NCBI RefSeq assembly: GCF_002154505.1
Contig: NZ_MUBM01000079.1
Coordinates: forward strand, 1 to 32,961
Length of the DNA: 32,961 bases
Source of the DNA: Streptomyces carpinensis
Lineage (GTDB): Bacteria; Actinomycetota; Actinomycetes; Streptomycetales; Streptomycetaceae
Reading direction: 5' to 3'
Numbering within the stretch: position 1 is the first letter of the stretch; every line of letters starts with the position of its first letter. This document shows positions 20,399 through 28,570 of this stretch, in pieces. Under the pieces are notes generated by a model. The model saw only the letters and a program-made list of their open reading frames with translations, did not search any database and was not told the DNA's origin. Both the position numbers and the translations under genes were made by a program.

Positions 20399-21016
20399 AT
20401 GGGCCGTAGGCTCCTACCGCTCACGCTGGACAACCTCCAGGACCTTCCCAAGCGCTGTCGTGCGTGTGTCTTCTGGGAATTGGATCCCGTCAGCGGCGAA
20501 GCCGCGGTGAGGGCGGGTACACCCGCGCTGGAGAAGGAAGCATGGATCTCCGCCGTCCTCCTGGACTGGGGCTCCTGCGGCCGGGTTGTCTACGTCGATG
20601 ACGTGCCGGTGGGTTTCGTGCTCTACGCTCCCCCTGCCTATGTGCCGCGCTCCATGGCCTTCCCCACGAGTCCTGTCTCGCCGGACGCGGTGCAGTTGAT
20701 GACCGGCTTCATCATGCCGGGCTACCAGGGACAGGGCCTGGGGCGCGTCATGGTCCAGACGGTCGCCAAGGATCTGTTGCGCCGGGGCTTCAAAGCCATC
20801 GAGGCGTTCGGAGACGCCCGGTGGAAGGAACCCGCCTGCATGCTCCCGGCCGACCATCTGCTGGCGGTCGGCTTCAAGACGGTCCGGCACCACCCCACTC
20901 ACCCGAGACTGCGGCTGGAGCTGCGGTCGACCCTCTCCTGGAAGGAAGACGTGGAGATGGCGATCGACCGGCTGCTGGGAGCGGTGCAGAAGGAACCGGC
21001 GCTCCGGCCGCTGTAG
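20399..21016 (+). CDS. GNAT family N-acetyltransferase
   Basis: 205 aa. The acetyl-CoA motif A is GYQGQGLGRVMVQ (108-120), preceded by the strand DDVPVGFVLYAPPAYVPR and followed by AKDLLRRGFKAIEAFG. The N-terminus has CRACVFWELDP with two close cysteines, a conserved feature of this actinobacterial subfamily. The substrate is unknown. ATG start with GCGAGGAA upstream. It is isolated by strong terminators on both sides, so it is a single-gene transcript. The same gene follows parB in other Streptomyces as I recall. Confidence 0.85.
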   Translation: MGRRLLPLTLDNLQDLPKRCRACVFWELDPVSGEAAVRAGTPALEKEAWISAVLLDWGSCGRVVYVDDVPVGFVLYAPPAYVPRSMAFPTSPVSPDAVQLMTGFIMPGYQGQGLGRVMVQTVAKDLLRRGFKAIEAFGDARWKEPACMLPADHLLAVGFKTVRHHPTHPRLRLELRSTLSWKEDVEMAIDRLLGAVQKEPALRPL

Positions 21017-21040
21017 ACCTCGCGCGGGCATCGCTCCAAA

Positions 21041-21076
21041 ACGAATGGGCCAACCCTCTCGGGTTGGCCCATTCGT
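21041..21076. terminator. Bidirectional terminator with a perfect 16-bp stem
   Basis: Arms 21041-21056 and 21061-21076 are perfectly complementary around TCTC. On the plus strand it is followed by GTTT and on the minus strand by GCGTTTTGG-like T-rich sequence (TTTTGG), so it serves both the GNAT gene and trxA. The GTTT is the start of the next parS. Confidence 0.9.
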
Positions 21077-21090
21077 GTTTCACGTGAAAC
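21077..21090. promoter_or_regulatory. parS: parS site 4, abutting the terminator
   Basis: A perfect GTTTCACGTGAAAC starting at the base after the terminator stem, between two convergent genes. Confidence 0.95.
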
Positions 21091-21119
21091 ATGCGCCGTT
21101 TGCTCGGCGGCCTACTGCC

Positions 21120-21452
21120 TCACTCGGCGATGAAGTCCTCAAGGTCGCGCAGGATGGCGGCCTTCGGCTTCGCGCCGACGATGGTCTTGGCGACCTCGCC
21201 GTTCTGGTACACGTTCAGCGTCGGGATCGACATGACGCCGTACTTGGCGGCCGTTCCCGGGTTCTCGTCGATGTTGAGCTTGACGACCTCGATCTTCTCG
21301 CCGTACTCGGCGGCGATCGCCTCGAGGGACGGCGCGATCTGGCGGCAGGGACCGCACCAGGCGGCCCAGAAGTCCACCAGGACGGGCTTGTCGCTCTTGA
21401 GGACGTCCTGCTCGAAGGAGGAGTCGGTCACATTCTTCAGGGTGCCTGCCAC
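21120..21452 (-). CDS. trxA: Thioredoxin
   Basis: 110 aa. Reduces protein disulfides; its own active-site disulfide is reduced by TrxB with NADPH. The active site WCGPC is at 32-36 in VDFWAAWCGPCRQIAPSLE, and the cis-proline loop is VMSIPTLNVYQNGE. GTG start with AAGGAG 9 nt upstream. It follows trxB after 45 bp, so both are expected on the SigR-controlled transcript. Confidence 0.97.
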   Translation of the reverse strand: MAGTLKNVTDSSFEQDVLKSDKPVLVDFWAAWCGPCRQIAPSLEAIAAEYGEKIEVVKLNIDENPGTAAKYGVMSIPTLNVYQNGEVAKTIVGAKPKAAILRDLEDFIAE

Positions 21453-21497
21453 GGCGGGCTCCTTAACTGATGCGGGCGGTGGGGTGGTTGGGGGGTC

Positions 21498-22469
21498 TCA
21501 GACAGTGGTCTTCTCGGGCTCGGCCTTCTGCTCGTTGTCCGCGAGGGCGGCGAGGAAGCGCTCGGCGTCGAGAGCGGCGGAGCAGCCGGTGCCGGCCGCG
21601 GTGATGGCCTGACGGTAGGTGTGGTCGACGACGTCACCGGCTCCGAAGACACCGGTGAGGTTGGTGCGGGTGGAGGGCGAGTCGACCTTCAGGTAGCCCT
21701 CCTCATCCAGGTCCAGCTGGCCCTTGAAGAGCTCGGTCCGCGGGTCGTGGCCGATCGCGATGAACAGACCCGTCACCGGCAGGTCCGACAGCTCGCCGGT
21801 CTTGACGTTGCGCAGCTTCAGGCCGGAGAGCTTCTGGTCGCCCTGGATCTCCGCCACCTCGCTGTCCCAGACGAACTTGATCTTCGGGTCGGCGAAGGCG
21901 CGCTCCTGCATGGCCTTGGACGCACGCAGCGTGTCCCGGCGGTGGACGATCGTCACGGACTTGGCGAAGCGGGAGAGGAAGGTGGCCTCCTCCATGGCGG
22001 TGTCGCCGCCACCGATCACCGCGATGTCCTGCTCCCTGAAGAAGAAGCCGTCACAGGTGGCGCACCAGGACACACCGCGGCCGGAGAGGGCGTCCTCGTT
22101 CGGCAGGCCGAGCTTGCGGTGCTGCGAGCCGGTGGTGACGATGACGGCCTTGGCCCGGTGCACCGTGCCCGAGGTGTCCGTGACGGTCTTGATCTCGCCC
22201 GTCAGGTCGACGGTGACCACATCGTCCGGGATCAGCTCGGCACCGAAGCGCTCGGCCTGGGCCCGCATGTTGTCCATGAGCTCGGGGCCCATGATGCCGT
22301 CGCGGAAGCCGGGGAAGTTCTCCACCTCGGTGGTGTTCATCAGCGCACCACCTGCGGTGACGGCGCCCTCGAACACCAGCGGCTTCAGCGACGCGCGCGC
22401 GGTGTAGAGCGCCGCTGTGTAGCCGGCAGGCCCGGAGCCGATGATGATCACGTTACGGACGTCGCTCAC
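21498..22469 (-). CDS. trxB: Thioredoxin reductase
   Basis: 323 aa. A flavoprotein that transfers electrons from NADPH to thioredoxin. The FAD motif GSGPAG is at 11-16, the redox-active CATC at 136-139, the NADPH motif [10 protein letters not shown] at 153-162, and the second FAD motif [11 protein letters not shown] near 275. GTG start with GAGGAA upstream. It is preceded by a SigR promoter at 22541-22567. The anti-sigma and sigM genes lie upstream in the same direction, as in the sigM-rsmA-trxB2-trxC cluster of mycobacteria. Confidence 0.97.
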   Translation of the reverse strand: MSDVRNVIIIGSGPAGYTAALYTARASLKPLVFEGAVTAGGALMNTTEVENFPGFRDGIMGPELMDNMRAQAERFGAELIPDDVVTVDLTGEIKTVTDTSGTVHRAKAVIVTTGSQHRKLGLPNEDALSGRGVSWCATCDGFFFREQDIAVIGGGDTAMEEATFLSRFAKSVTIVHRRDTLRASKAMQERAFADPKIKFVWDSEVAEIQGDQKLSGLKLRNVKTGELSDLPVTGLFIAIGHDPRTELFKGQLDLDEEGYLKVDSPSTRTNLTGVFGAGDVVDHTYRQAITAAGTGCSAALDAERFLAALADNEQKAEPEKTTV

Positions 22470-22540
22470 GGCTTGATTCCTCGTCTCTGGACTGTGACCT
22501 ACTGCCGGGGGGAGCTTCTCTCGCTGCTCTCACCCCACCC

Positions 22541-22567
22541 AACGGATCCTAAGGGGCGCGCATTCCC
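22541..22567 (-). promoter_or_regulatory. SigR (disulfide stress) promoter of trxBA
   Basis: On the minus strand GGGAAT (22562-22567), exactly 18 nt, then GTT (22541-22543). This matches the GGAAT-N18-GTT consensus of the Streptomyces oxidative sigma factor SigR, whose best known target is trxBA. Transcription would start about 65 nt before the trxB GTG. Confidence 0.85.
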
Positions 22568-22569
22568 GC

Positions 22570-22583
22570 TGTGCCCGGGCACA
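22570..22583. promoter_or_regulatory. 14-bp palindrome upstream of the SigR promoter
   Basis: Perfect palindrome TGTGCCCGGGCACA, 2 bp upstream of the -35 element of the trxB promoter. Its position suits an activator or a second regulator; the binding protein is unknown. Confidence 0.5.
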
Positions 22584-22638
22584 CGGAGCTGCCTCAATGT
22601 AAGGAGTACCGCGCAGTGCGGTGACCAGGCGTGTGCGC

Positions 22639-23550
22639 TCAGGAACGCGCGTAGGAGCGCGAGAGCAGAACCTTGGCAGCGGTCTGCGGATGGTGGACAC
22701 ACGTCGCGTCGACGACGTAGGCCGTGACGTGTGTGCCGCTTCCGGAGACGTCGGGCAACACCAGGAGATAGGCGTCCTTGCCGCCGTAGGTGCCCTCCTC
22801 GGCGGCGAGCGGGGTGGCGTTGCTCTGGAGGCCTTGCCGGACGCATGAGGGGACAGAGACGGTAGGCGCGCTCTTGAGTACGTTCGGGCTGTCGCTGCCG
22901 GACTTCTCGGACTGGGGAGCGGAGTCCGCACCGAAGCTGTGCGGGGCATGGGTGGTGCCCTGTGTCTTCTGGGTCTTGTCGAGCAGAGTCGCGACCCGGT
23001 TCTGGAGCGTCCCCTCGGCGAAGGTGTCCGCAGAGGCGCTCGACCGGCCGTGAGCCGCGCTGTCGGCTCCCTTGTCGTCGTGCAGGGACGACAGCACCAC
23101 GGAGGCGACACCAAGGGCGGCGACGGCGAAGGCGGTGCCCAGGACGGTGACCCTGCGGCGCCCGCGACGGGTGCGGGACTTGCGGCCTGGGCCCGTGCCG
23201 GCGGCGCGGGGTCGGCCTGCCGGACGGTCCGTGGCCGATGTTTCACGTGAAACATGCGAGCCATCGGCATCGCGACCGTCGACCGGATCGTCCGTGGGAA
23301 CGCTGCCGCGTTCCGCGGCGAGCGCCGCATCGATGCGTTCCGCGATGTCCTGCGGCATCTCCAGCGGCTCCGCCGGGGCCCCGAGCAGCCTTCGGATCTC
23401 CTCCAGCGACGCGTGGACATCGGCGCATGACGCGCACTCGTCCAGGTGCAGGTGGAGCTCCTCGGCCCGGGATGAAGAGAGTAGGCCCTCGGTGAGGTCG
23501 GAGATCTCGGTGACGTCCGGGTGCCCGGCCGTATCCGTCGTGGATGTCAC
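22639..23550 (-). CDS. Zinc-finger anti-sigma factor, probable SigM antagonist
   Basis: 303 aa. The N-terminal ZAS-type anti-sigma domain has H35-LDE-C39-AS-C42 (HxxxCxxC). A disordered linker (85-130) includes a parS read as VSRET (100-104), followed by a basic cluster and one membrane helix at about 134-155. The extracytoplasmic part (160-303) contains two cysteines and no domain I recognise. It probably holds SigM at the membrane until a signal or thiol change. GTG start overlapping the sigM stop (GTGA). It corresponds in position to RsmA of mycobacteria. It is larger than most minimal ZAS proteins. Confidence 0.85.
   Translation of the reverse strand: MTSTTDTAGHPDVTEISDLTEGLLSSSRAEELHLHLDECASCADVHASLEEIRRLLGAPAEPLEMPQDIAERIDAALAAERGSVPTDDPVDGRDADGSHVSRETSATDRPAGRPRAAGTGPGRKSRTRRGRRRVTVLGTAFAVAALGVASVVLSSLHDDKGADSAAHGRSSASADTFAEGTLQNRVATLLDKTQKTQGTTHAPHSFGADSAPQSEKSGSDSPNVLKSAPTVSVPSCVRQGLQSNATPLAAEEGTYGGKDAYLLVLPDVSGSGTHVTAYVVDATCVHHPQTAAKVLLSRSYARS
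23240..23253. promoter_or_regulatory. parS: parS site 5, inside the anti-sigma gene
   Basis: A perfect GTTTCACGTGAAAC with palindromy extending to 18 bp (23238-23255). It is read as V-S-R-E-T on the minus strand in a disordered linker. Confidence 0.95.
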
Positions 23551-24281
23551 GCTCGCCCACCTCCGCCCTTCACAGCAGCTGAATCACTTGGCCCGGTGTC
23601 CTGCGTACTCCTGTCCTGAGGAGCCGCTGCCGGTGGGACGGATGTCCCCTGCGCCCGGTTCCGTCCCGTGCCCGGTTCTTTCTCGTCCTTCTCGTCGCCG
23701 GGGCTGCCCGGCCGTAGATGGGTGAGCAGCGGCAGGAGCCTGGCTCTGCCCCGGGCGCAGCGGCTCTTCACCGTGCCGGTCGGGACGTCGAGGATGCGGG
23801 CGGCCTCGGCGACGGGGTAGCCCTGCATGTCCACGAGCACCAGCGCGGCCCGCTGGTCGGGCGGGAGGGTGCTCAGCGCCTCGACGAGCTGCCGCTGCAC
23901 GTCGTTCCTCTCGGCGGGTGCCGAGGCTGACTCGTGCGGCTCCAGCAGCTGCTCCAGCCGCTCGGTGTCTTCCACCGGTGAGGTCTTCCGCGTGGCCGCC
24001 TTGCGGGCCCGGTCCAGGCAGGCGTTCACCGTGATCCGGTGCAGCCAGGTTGTGACGGCCGACTGGCCGCGGAAGGTGTGGGCGGCCCGGTAGGCGGAGA
24101 CGAACGCGTCCTGCACGGCGTCGGCGGCCTCCTCACGGTCCCCCAGCGTGCGCAGAGCGACCGCCCAGAGACGGTCGCGATGCCGCCGTACGAGCTCGCC
24201 GAAGGCGTCGGGGTCGCCGGCCACGTGGCGGGACAGGAGGTCCTGGTCGCCCACGTCACCGTAGGCGGTGTCGTCCGCCAT
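23547..24281 (-). CDS. sigM: ECF RNA polymerase sigma factor SigM
   Basis: 244 aa. Sigma region 2 spans about 10-95 (AFGELVRRHRDRLWAVALRTLGDREEAADAVQDAFVSAYR and TTWLHRITVNACLDRARK). Region 4 spans about 130-185 (LPPDQRAALVLVDMQGYPVAEAARILDVPTGTVKSRCARGRARL). The last 55 residues are a disordered Glu/Lys/Pro tail absent from minimal ECF factors. ATG start with GGGAGGGG upstream. It is coupled to the anti-sigma gene by a 4-bp overlap and lies 25 bp after the pseudokinase gene. The name follows the mycobacterial synteny sigM-rsmA-trxB-trxA. Confidence 0.9.
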   Translation of the reverse strand: MADDTAYGDVGDQDLLSRHVAGDPDAFGELVRRHRDRLWAVALRTLGDREEAADAVQDAFVSAYRAAHTFRGQSAVTTWLHRITVNACLDRARKAATRKTSPVEDTERLEQLLEPHESASAPAERNDVQRQLVEALSTLPPDQRAALVLVDMQGYPVAEAARILDVPTGTVKSRCARGRARLLPLLTHLRPGSPGDEKDEKEPGTGRNRAQGTSVPPAAAPQDRSTQDTGPSDSAAVKGGGGRA

Positions 24282-24306
24282 CGGCCCCTCCCCCCTCGGC
24301 GAGACG

Positions 24307-26028
24307 TCAGCCCGTGAACTTCACATCGGTGATGGCCTGTTTGTAGCCGGCGCCGCTGTATCCATCACTCGGTGCGCTGGGCACGTCCGTGATCCACAGC
24401 AGTACGAACTGCGTCTTCAACTGCTTCGCCGCCTTCACCGTGAGAGATGTCCCACTGGTGGTCGCGGTTCCGATCTCCTTCATCCCGTCGATGCCGGTCG
24501 AAGGGGTCAGAGAGTCCGTCGCGTAGAGGTGGACCGTGGTGTGGTCACCGGGGTAGCGGAGCCCTATCGTCGCCGTCGAGACCGTCTTGGCCGAGCCGAG
24601 GTCGTAGATGATGCCGACGCCCGGCTTGTAGGGAGCAAGCTTGGGCCCGGCGTTGTAGCGCTTGGTCCGCCAGTACGTGGAGCTGTTGCCGTCGTAGGTG
24701 TTGCCGACGTCTCCGGGAGCCTGGGCGTCACCGCTGACGACGTATTCCTGAGCGTTCCGGATCTGAATGGGCACGGCCGGCTTCGGCTGCTGCTCGTTCT
24801 TGTCGTTGCCGTCCTGCGTCTGGGTCTGGCTGTCCTTGGTGGACTTGCCGCCCTGGTCCATCAGGGCGTCGGCGAGTTGCCAGCTGCCCAGGCCCAGGGC
24901 CGCGATGAGGAGGGCCGAGACGGCCCACTTCAGGGCCTTGCCGGTGCGGCTCTGCAGCGGGGGCGGCGGGGCCGGGACCGGCTGGACGGCACCTGGGCGC
25001 GGCGCCGGACGGCCGTACGTGCCCTGCTGATAGGACGTGCCCTGGTACTCCGGCGGCGCGGTGAACGCGGGCTCCGGCGGACGCACGCGCGGCATCTCGC
25101 CGATCGCCTTCACCAGTTCCTCCGGCGTGGTGCACGGGGACTCGTGGCGGGAGGCGGTGGCGCCGTCGTTGGCGAGGGCGCGCATGGCGAGCTCGGACAG
25201 ACCGCGATGGATGCCGGCGCGCACCTGGTCGGGGGCGATGAGGCCGAGGTCCTTGGGCAGGCCGGTCAGACCGTAGGCGTCGTTCTCGTAGGGCCAGCGC
25301 TGGGTGAGCGCCGCGTACAGCAGGGCGCCGATCGCCTCGGTGTCGGTGCGCTGCGGGGTGTCGGAGCTGATGCCGCGCAGTGCGGCGTTGACCGCGAGGC
25401 CGCGGATGCGCCACTGGCCGGTGGAGGTGCGCAGCACGGCATTGGGATTCAGCCGCAGATGGGCGAGGCCCTCGCGGTGCGCGGCGGCCATGGCGGAGGC
25501 GACCTGGCTGACCAACTGGTAGGCGTCGTGCGGCTCCAGCGGCCCGGCGGACAGCAGCGTCGTCAGTTCGGTGGCGTCCGGCAGCCATTCGTGGACGACG
25601 TAGACGAGGTCGTTCTCCTCCACGGCGTCGAGGACCTGCACGAAGCGGGGATCGCCCAGCAGAGCGGAGGAACGGGCCGCGGCCAGCACGGAGCGGGCGC
25701 GGGTGTGATCCGCGGGCAGGACGTGGACGCCGACGGCACGGCGGAGTTTCTCGTCCACCGCGCGCCAACTGCTGAACCCGTCCAGACGGGTGACGCACTC
25801 CTCAAGGCGGTAGCGTCTGGCCAGTTTGTGACCGCTGTGCAGTTCCGGCGGCGAGGCCTTCTTTCCGGGACGCTCGTGCCCGCCGTTCCCCTGTGCCTCG
25901 TCGATGTCCGTGTCCCGCTCCCGGTTCTGGGCCACCCCGTCGGCCGTGGACTGGTCCGCCTCGGCGGTCAGCGACTTGTCGCCGCTGTTGTCTGCCACGT
26001 CGACGGCAGCCGTGCTCCGTTCCGCCAC
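24307..26028 (-). CDS. Membrane pseudokinase with extracellular galactose-binding-like domain
   Basis: 573 aa. An acidic disordered segment (1-65), a degenerate Ser/Thr kinase fold (about 70-315), a Pro-rich linker, one membrane helix (366-386) and an extracytoplasmic beta-sandwich (about 420-573; GNTYDGNSSTYWRT resembles F5/8-type domains). Key catalytic residues are missing: no glycine loop, no Lys in VGVHVLPAD, HLRLNPN in place of HRDLKPEN, and RIRGL in place of DFG. It is therefore a pseudokinase. In mycobacteria the same module is fused to the MurJ C-terminus and, when phosphorylated by PknB, recruits FhaA; here it is a separate gene after murJ. The GTG start has GGCAGGAG upstream; ATG 26052 is an alternative. 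Confidence 0.85.
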   Translation of the reverse strand: MAERSTAAVDVADNSGDKSLTAEADQSTADGVAQNRERDTDIDEAQGNGGHERPGKKASPPELHSGHKLARRYRLEECVTRLDGFSSWRAVDEKLRRAVGVHVLPADHTRARSVLAAARSSALLGDPRFVQVLDAVEENDLVYVVHEWLPDATELTTLLSAGPLEPHDAYQLVSQVASAMAAAHREGLAHLRLNPNAVLRTSTGQWRIRGLAVNAALRGISSDTPQRTDTEAIGALLYAALTQRWPYENDAYGLTGLPKDLGLIAPDQVRAGIHRGLSELAMRALANDGATASRHESPCTTPEELVKAIGEMPRVRPPEPAFTAPPEYQGTSYQQGTYGRPAPRPGAVQPVPAPPPPLQSRTGKALKWAVSALLIAALGLGSWQLADALMDQGGKSTKDSQTQTQDGNDKNEQQPKPAVPIQIRNAQEYVVSGDAQAPGDVGNTYDGNSSTYWRTKRYNAGPKLAPYKPGVGIIYDLGSAKTVSTATIGLRYPGDHTTVHLYATDSLTPSTGIDGMKEIGTATTSGTSLTVKAAKQLKTQFVLLWITDVPSAPSDGYSGAGYKQAITDVKFTG

Positions 26029-26146
26029 CGTCGCTCCTGCCTCCCCATTCATCGCGCGCTGTCCGACGCCGAAACCAATTGTGCCCACAGTCCGCTGCTA
26101 TGCACGACACACAGCCGCGGACGATGGTTGTGCGTGTACCCCCGCC

Positions 26147-28525
26147 TCAACGTCCCAGCCGACCGCGGACCATGCCGACGAGCGAGTTGAGTTCCTCGAT
26201 GCGCATCCGGCGGGCGGCGACGAAGAAGACGCCCAGCAGCAGCGCTCCGCCGGCCAGCAGCGCGGCGAACGACCCGACGACGCCCTGGCCGAGGGCGTGA
26301 CCGATGGCGTAGCAGGCCGCGCCGCTGAGCAGGGCCGCCGGGACCGCCGCGATGCACAGCCGGGTGTACGTCCGCATCACGCGCGCCCCGTCGAGGTCGC
26401 CGCCGAGCCGCTTGCGCAGCCGGTTCCAGGCGACGCCCACGCCGATGGCGTAGGCGAGACCGTACGCGGCGGACATGCCGATCACGGACCAGCGGGCCGG
26501 GAGCAGGAAGTAACACAGGCCCGAGGCGCTCGCGTTGACCGCGGCCACGATGACCGTGTTGTAGAAGGGAGTCCGGGTGTCCTCGTAGGCGTAGAAGGCG
26601 CGCAGGACGACGTACTGCACCGAGTACGGGATCAGGCCGAGGCCGAAGGCCATCAGCATGTAGCCCATGTTGGTGGCCTCGCTGGTGCCCGAGGAACCGA
26701 AGATCAGTGTGCACATCGGGATGCCGAGCGAGAGGAAGCCGAAGGCGACCGGCACGATCGCGACGGCCGTGGTGCGCAGGCCCTGCGAGATGTCGTCGCG
26801 GACGGCGCCGGCGTCGCCCTCGTGGGCCGAGCGGGAGATGCGCGGCAGCAGGGCCGCCATGAGGGAGACGGTGATGATGGCCTGCGGCAGGCCCCAGATC
26901 AGCTGGGCGTTGGCGTAGGCGGCGAAGCCTGTGCCGTCGATGGGCGAGTCCTTGCCCGCCGCGGTCGACAGCCGCGTGACGATGATCGCGCCGGCCTGGT
27001 TGGCGAGCACGAAGAGGACGGTCCACTTGGCGAGCGTGGCGGCCTTGCCGAGGCCGTGTCCCCGCCAGTCGAAGCGCAGGCGCAGGCGGAACCCGGTCTC
27101 TCGCAGGTAGGGAATCATCGCGAGGGCCTGGACGACGAGGCCCAGCAGGATGCCGACCCCGAGGAGGCGCTGGCCGTCCGCGGGGATGTTCGTGACCTTC
27201 ATACCGGAGTCCGCGGCGGTGCCGTACACCCAGATGAACATGCCGAGCGTCACGATGATGACGATGTTGTTCAGGACCGGGGTCCACATCATCGCGCCGA
27301 ACTTCCCGCGCGCGTTGAGGACCTGTCCCATCACCACGTGGATGCCCATGAAGAAGATCGTGGGCACGAAGTACCGGACGAAGGTGATGGCGACCTCGTC
27401 GGCCGCCGGATCGGCTGCCACGGACGGCGACAGCAGACGGACCAGGAGAGGCGCCGCGACGACCGCGAGCACGGTGAGCGCGCCCAGTGCCACCATGACC
27501 AGGGTCAGCAGCCGGTTGGCGTAAGCCTCACCGCCGTCCTCGTCCTCCTTCATGGTCCGCACGAGCTGCGGCACGAAGACGGAGTTGAGGCCGCCGCCGA
27601 CGGTCAGGATGTAGATCATCGTCGGCAGCTGGTAGGCGACCTGGAACGTGTCGCCGAGCACGCCGACACCCAGCGCGGAGACGATCATCGCGGAGCGGAT
27701 GAACCCGGTGAGCCGGGAGACCATCGTGCCCGCCGCCATCACGGCGCTCGACTTCAGCAGACCGGCGGCCTTCCCGCCCTTCTTCGCCGCCGGGGCGGCG
27801 GCGGGTGCGGCGGCGGCTGCCGGTGCAGCGGTCTCGGTGCCGGCCGGAGCGCCGTAGGGACCAGCCGGGCCCTGACCGGCCGCCGGGGCCGGCGCCGGGC
27901 CGGGGAACGAGGGCACCTCCATCGGCGGGCGCCCGCCCATCCCCTGCGGGGTCTGGTAGGCGTGCGGACCGGAGGCCGGGGGCTGGTAGCCGCTCTGGCG
28001 AGGGTCGTAGCCGTGCTGTCCGGCGTCCTGGTAGCCGCTCTGGCGCGGGTCCTGGTAGCCGCCCTGCTGCTGGTCACGGAAGAGGTGGGCGAAGGCGTCC
28101 GGCTCGTGGTGCTCCTCGCCGGAGTGGCTGACCAGGTCGTCGACGCCCACGAACTGCGTGGTGCGGGGGTCCTCGCCGTACGGCAGGTACTGGGTGGCTC
28201 CGGACGGCTCCGGCGGCGGTGTCTGCGCCCACAGGCGGGGGTCCGGGGCGTACGGAGACTGCGGCGGGCTGCCGTAGAGCGGCTGCTGCGGCCCGTACGT
28301 GCCCGGGGGCGGCGGTGGGTGTGCGGCACGGTCGTACAGCGCCTCGCCGACCGGGTCCTGTGCGGTCAGGTCCTGCGCCCGGTAGGGGTCCTCGGAGTAG
28401 GCGTCCTGGAGGTACATGTCCGCCGGAGGCTGCTGCGGCTGCTGACCGTGTTCGGGGGGCGGGGCGTCGTGGTGACCCGAGCCGTCCACGGCCTGGCCGC
28501 GGTCACCGTCGTACGGCGCGTTCAT
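26147..28525 (-). CDS. murJ: Lipid II flippase MurJ (MviN)
   Basis: 792 aa. A MOP-superfamily transporter with about 14 helices that flips lipid II for peptidoglycan synthesis. The membrane core starts near residue 255 (LLKSSAVMAAGTMVSRLTGFIRS) and has the hallmark DTFQVAYQLPTMIYILTVGGGLNSVFVP and later RAFYAYEDTRTPFYN. The first 250 residues are a cytoplasmic disordered region rich in Gln, Pro, Tyr and Gly, with repeats such as DPRQSGYQ. It lacks the C-terminal pseudokinase of mycobacterial MviN, which is supplied by the next gene 118 bp downstream. ATG start, 45 bp after the DUF6049 gene. Confidence 0.95.
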   Translation of the reverse strand: MNAPYDGDRGQAVDGSGHHDAPPPEHGQQPQQPPADMYLQDAYSEDPYRAQDLTAQDPVGEALYDRAAHPPPPPGTYGPQQPLYGSPPQSPYAPDPRLWAQTPPPEPSGATQYLPYGEDPRTTQFVGVDDLVSHSGEEHHEPDAFAHLFRDQQQGGYQDPRQSGYQDAGQHGYDPRQSGYQPPASGPHAYQTPQGMGGRPPMEVPSFPGPAPAPAAGQGPAGPYGAPAGTETAAPAAAAAPAAAPAAKKGGKAAGLLKSSAVMAAGTMVSRLTGFIRSAMIVSALGVGVLGDTFQVAYQLPTMIYILTVGGGLNSVFVPQLVRTMKEDEDGGEAYANRLLTLVMVALGALTVLAVVAAPLLVRLLSPSVAADPAADEVAITFVRYFVPTIFFMGIHVVMGQVLNARGKFGAMMWTPVLNNIVIIVTLGMFIWVYGTAADSGMKVTNIPADGQRLLGVGILLGLVVQALAMIPYLRETGFRLRLRFDWRGHGLGKAATLAKWTVLFVLANQAGAIIVTRLSTAAGKDSPIDGTGFAAYANAQLIWGLPQAIITVSLMAALLPRISRSAHEGDAGAVRDDISQGLRTTAVAIVPVAFGFLSLGIPMCTLIFGSSGTSEATNMGYMLMAFGLGLIPYSVQYVVLRAFYAYEDTRTPFYNTVIVAAVNASASGLCYFLLPARWSVIGMSAAYGLAYAIGVGVAWNRLRKRLGGDLDGARVMRTYTRLCIAAVPAALLSGAACYAIGHALGQGVVGSFAALLAGGALLLGVFFVAARRMRIEELNSLVGMVRGRLGR
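27983..28045 (-). repeat. 45-bp-spaced repeat in the murJ N-terminal region
   Basis: An 18-bp unit (27983-28000) recurs exactly at 28028-28045, encoding repeated RQSGYQ in the disordered extension. The 45-bp spacing keeps the frame. Confidence 0.6.
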
Positions 28526-28570
28526 GCTTACCCCACCTCATCGTCCCGGGCCCTCCGGGCCTCGACATCC

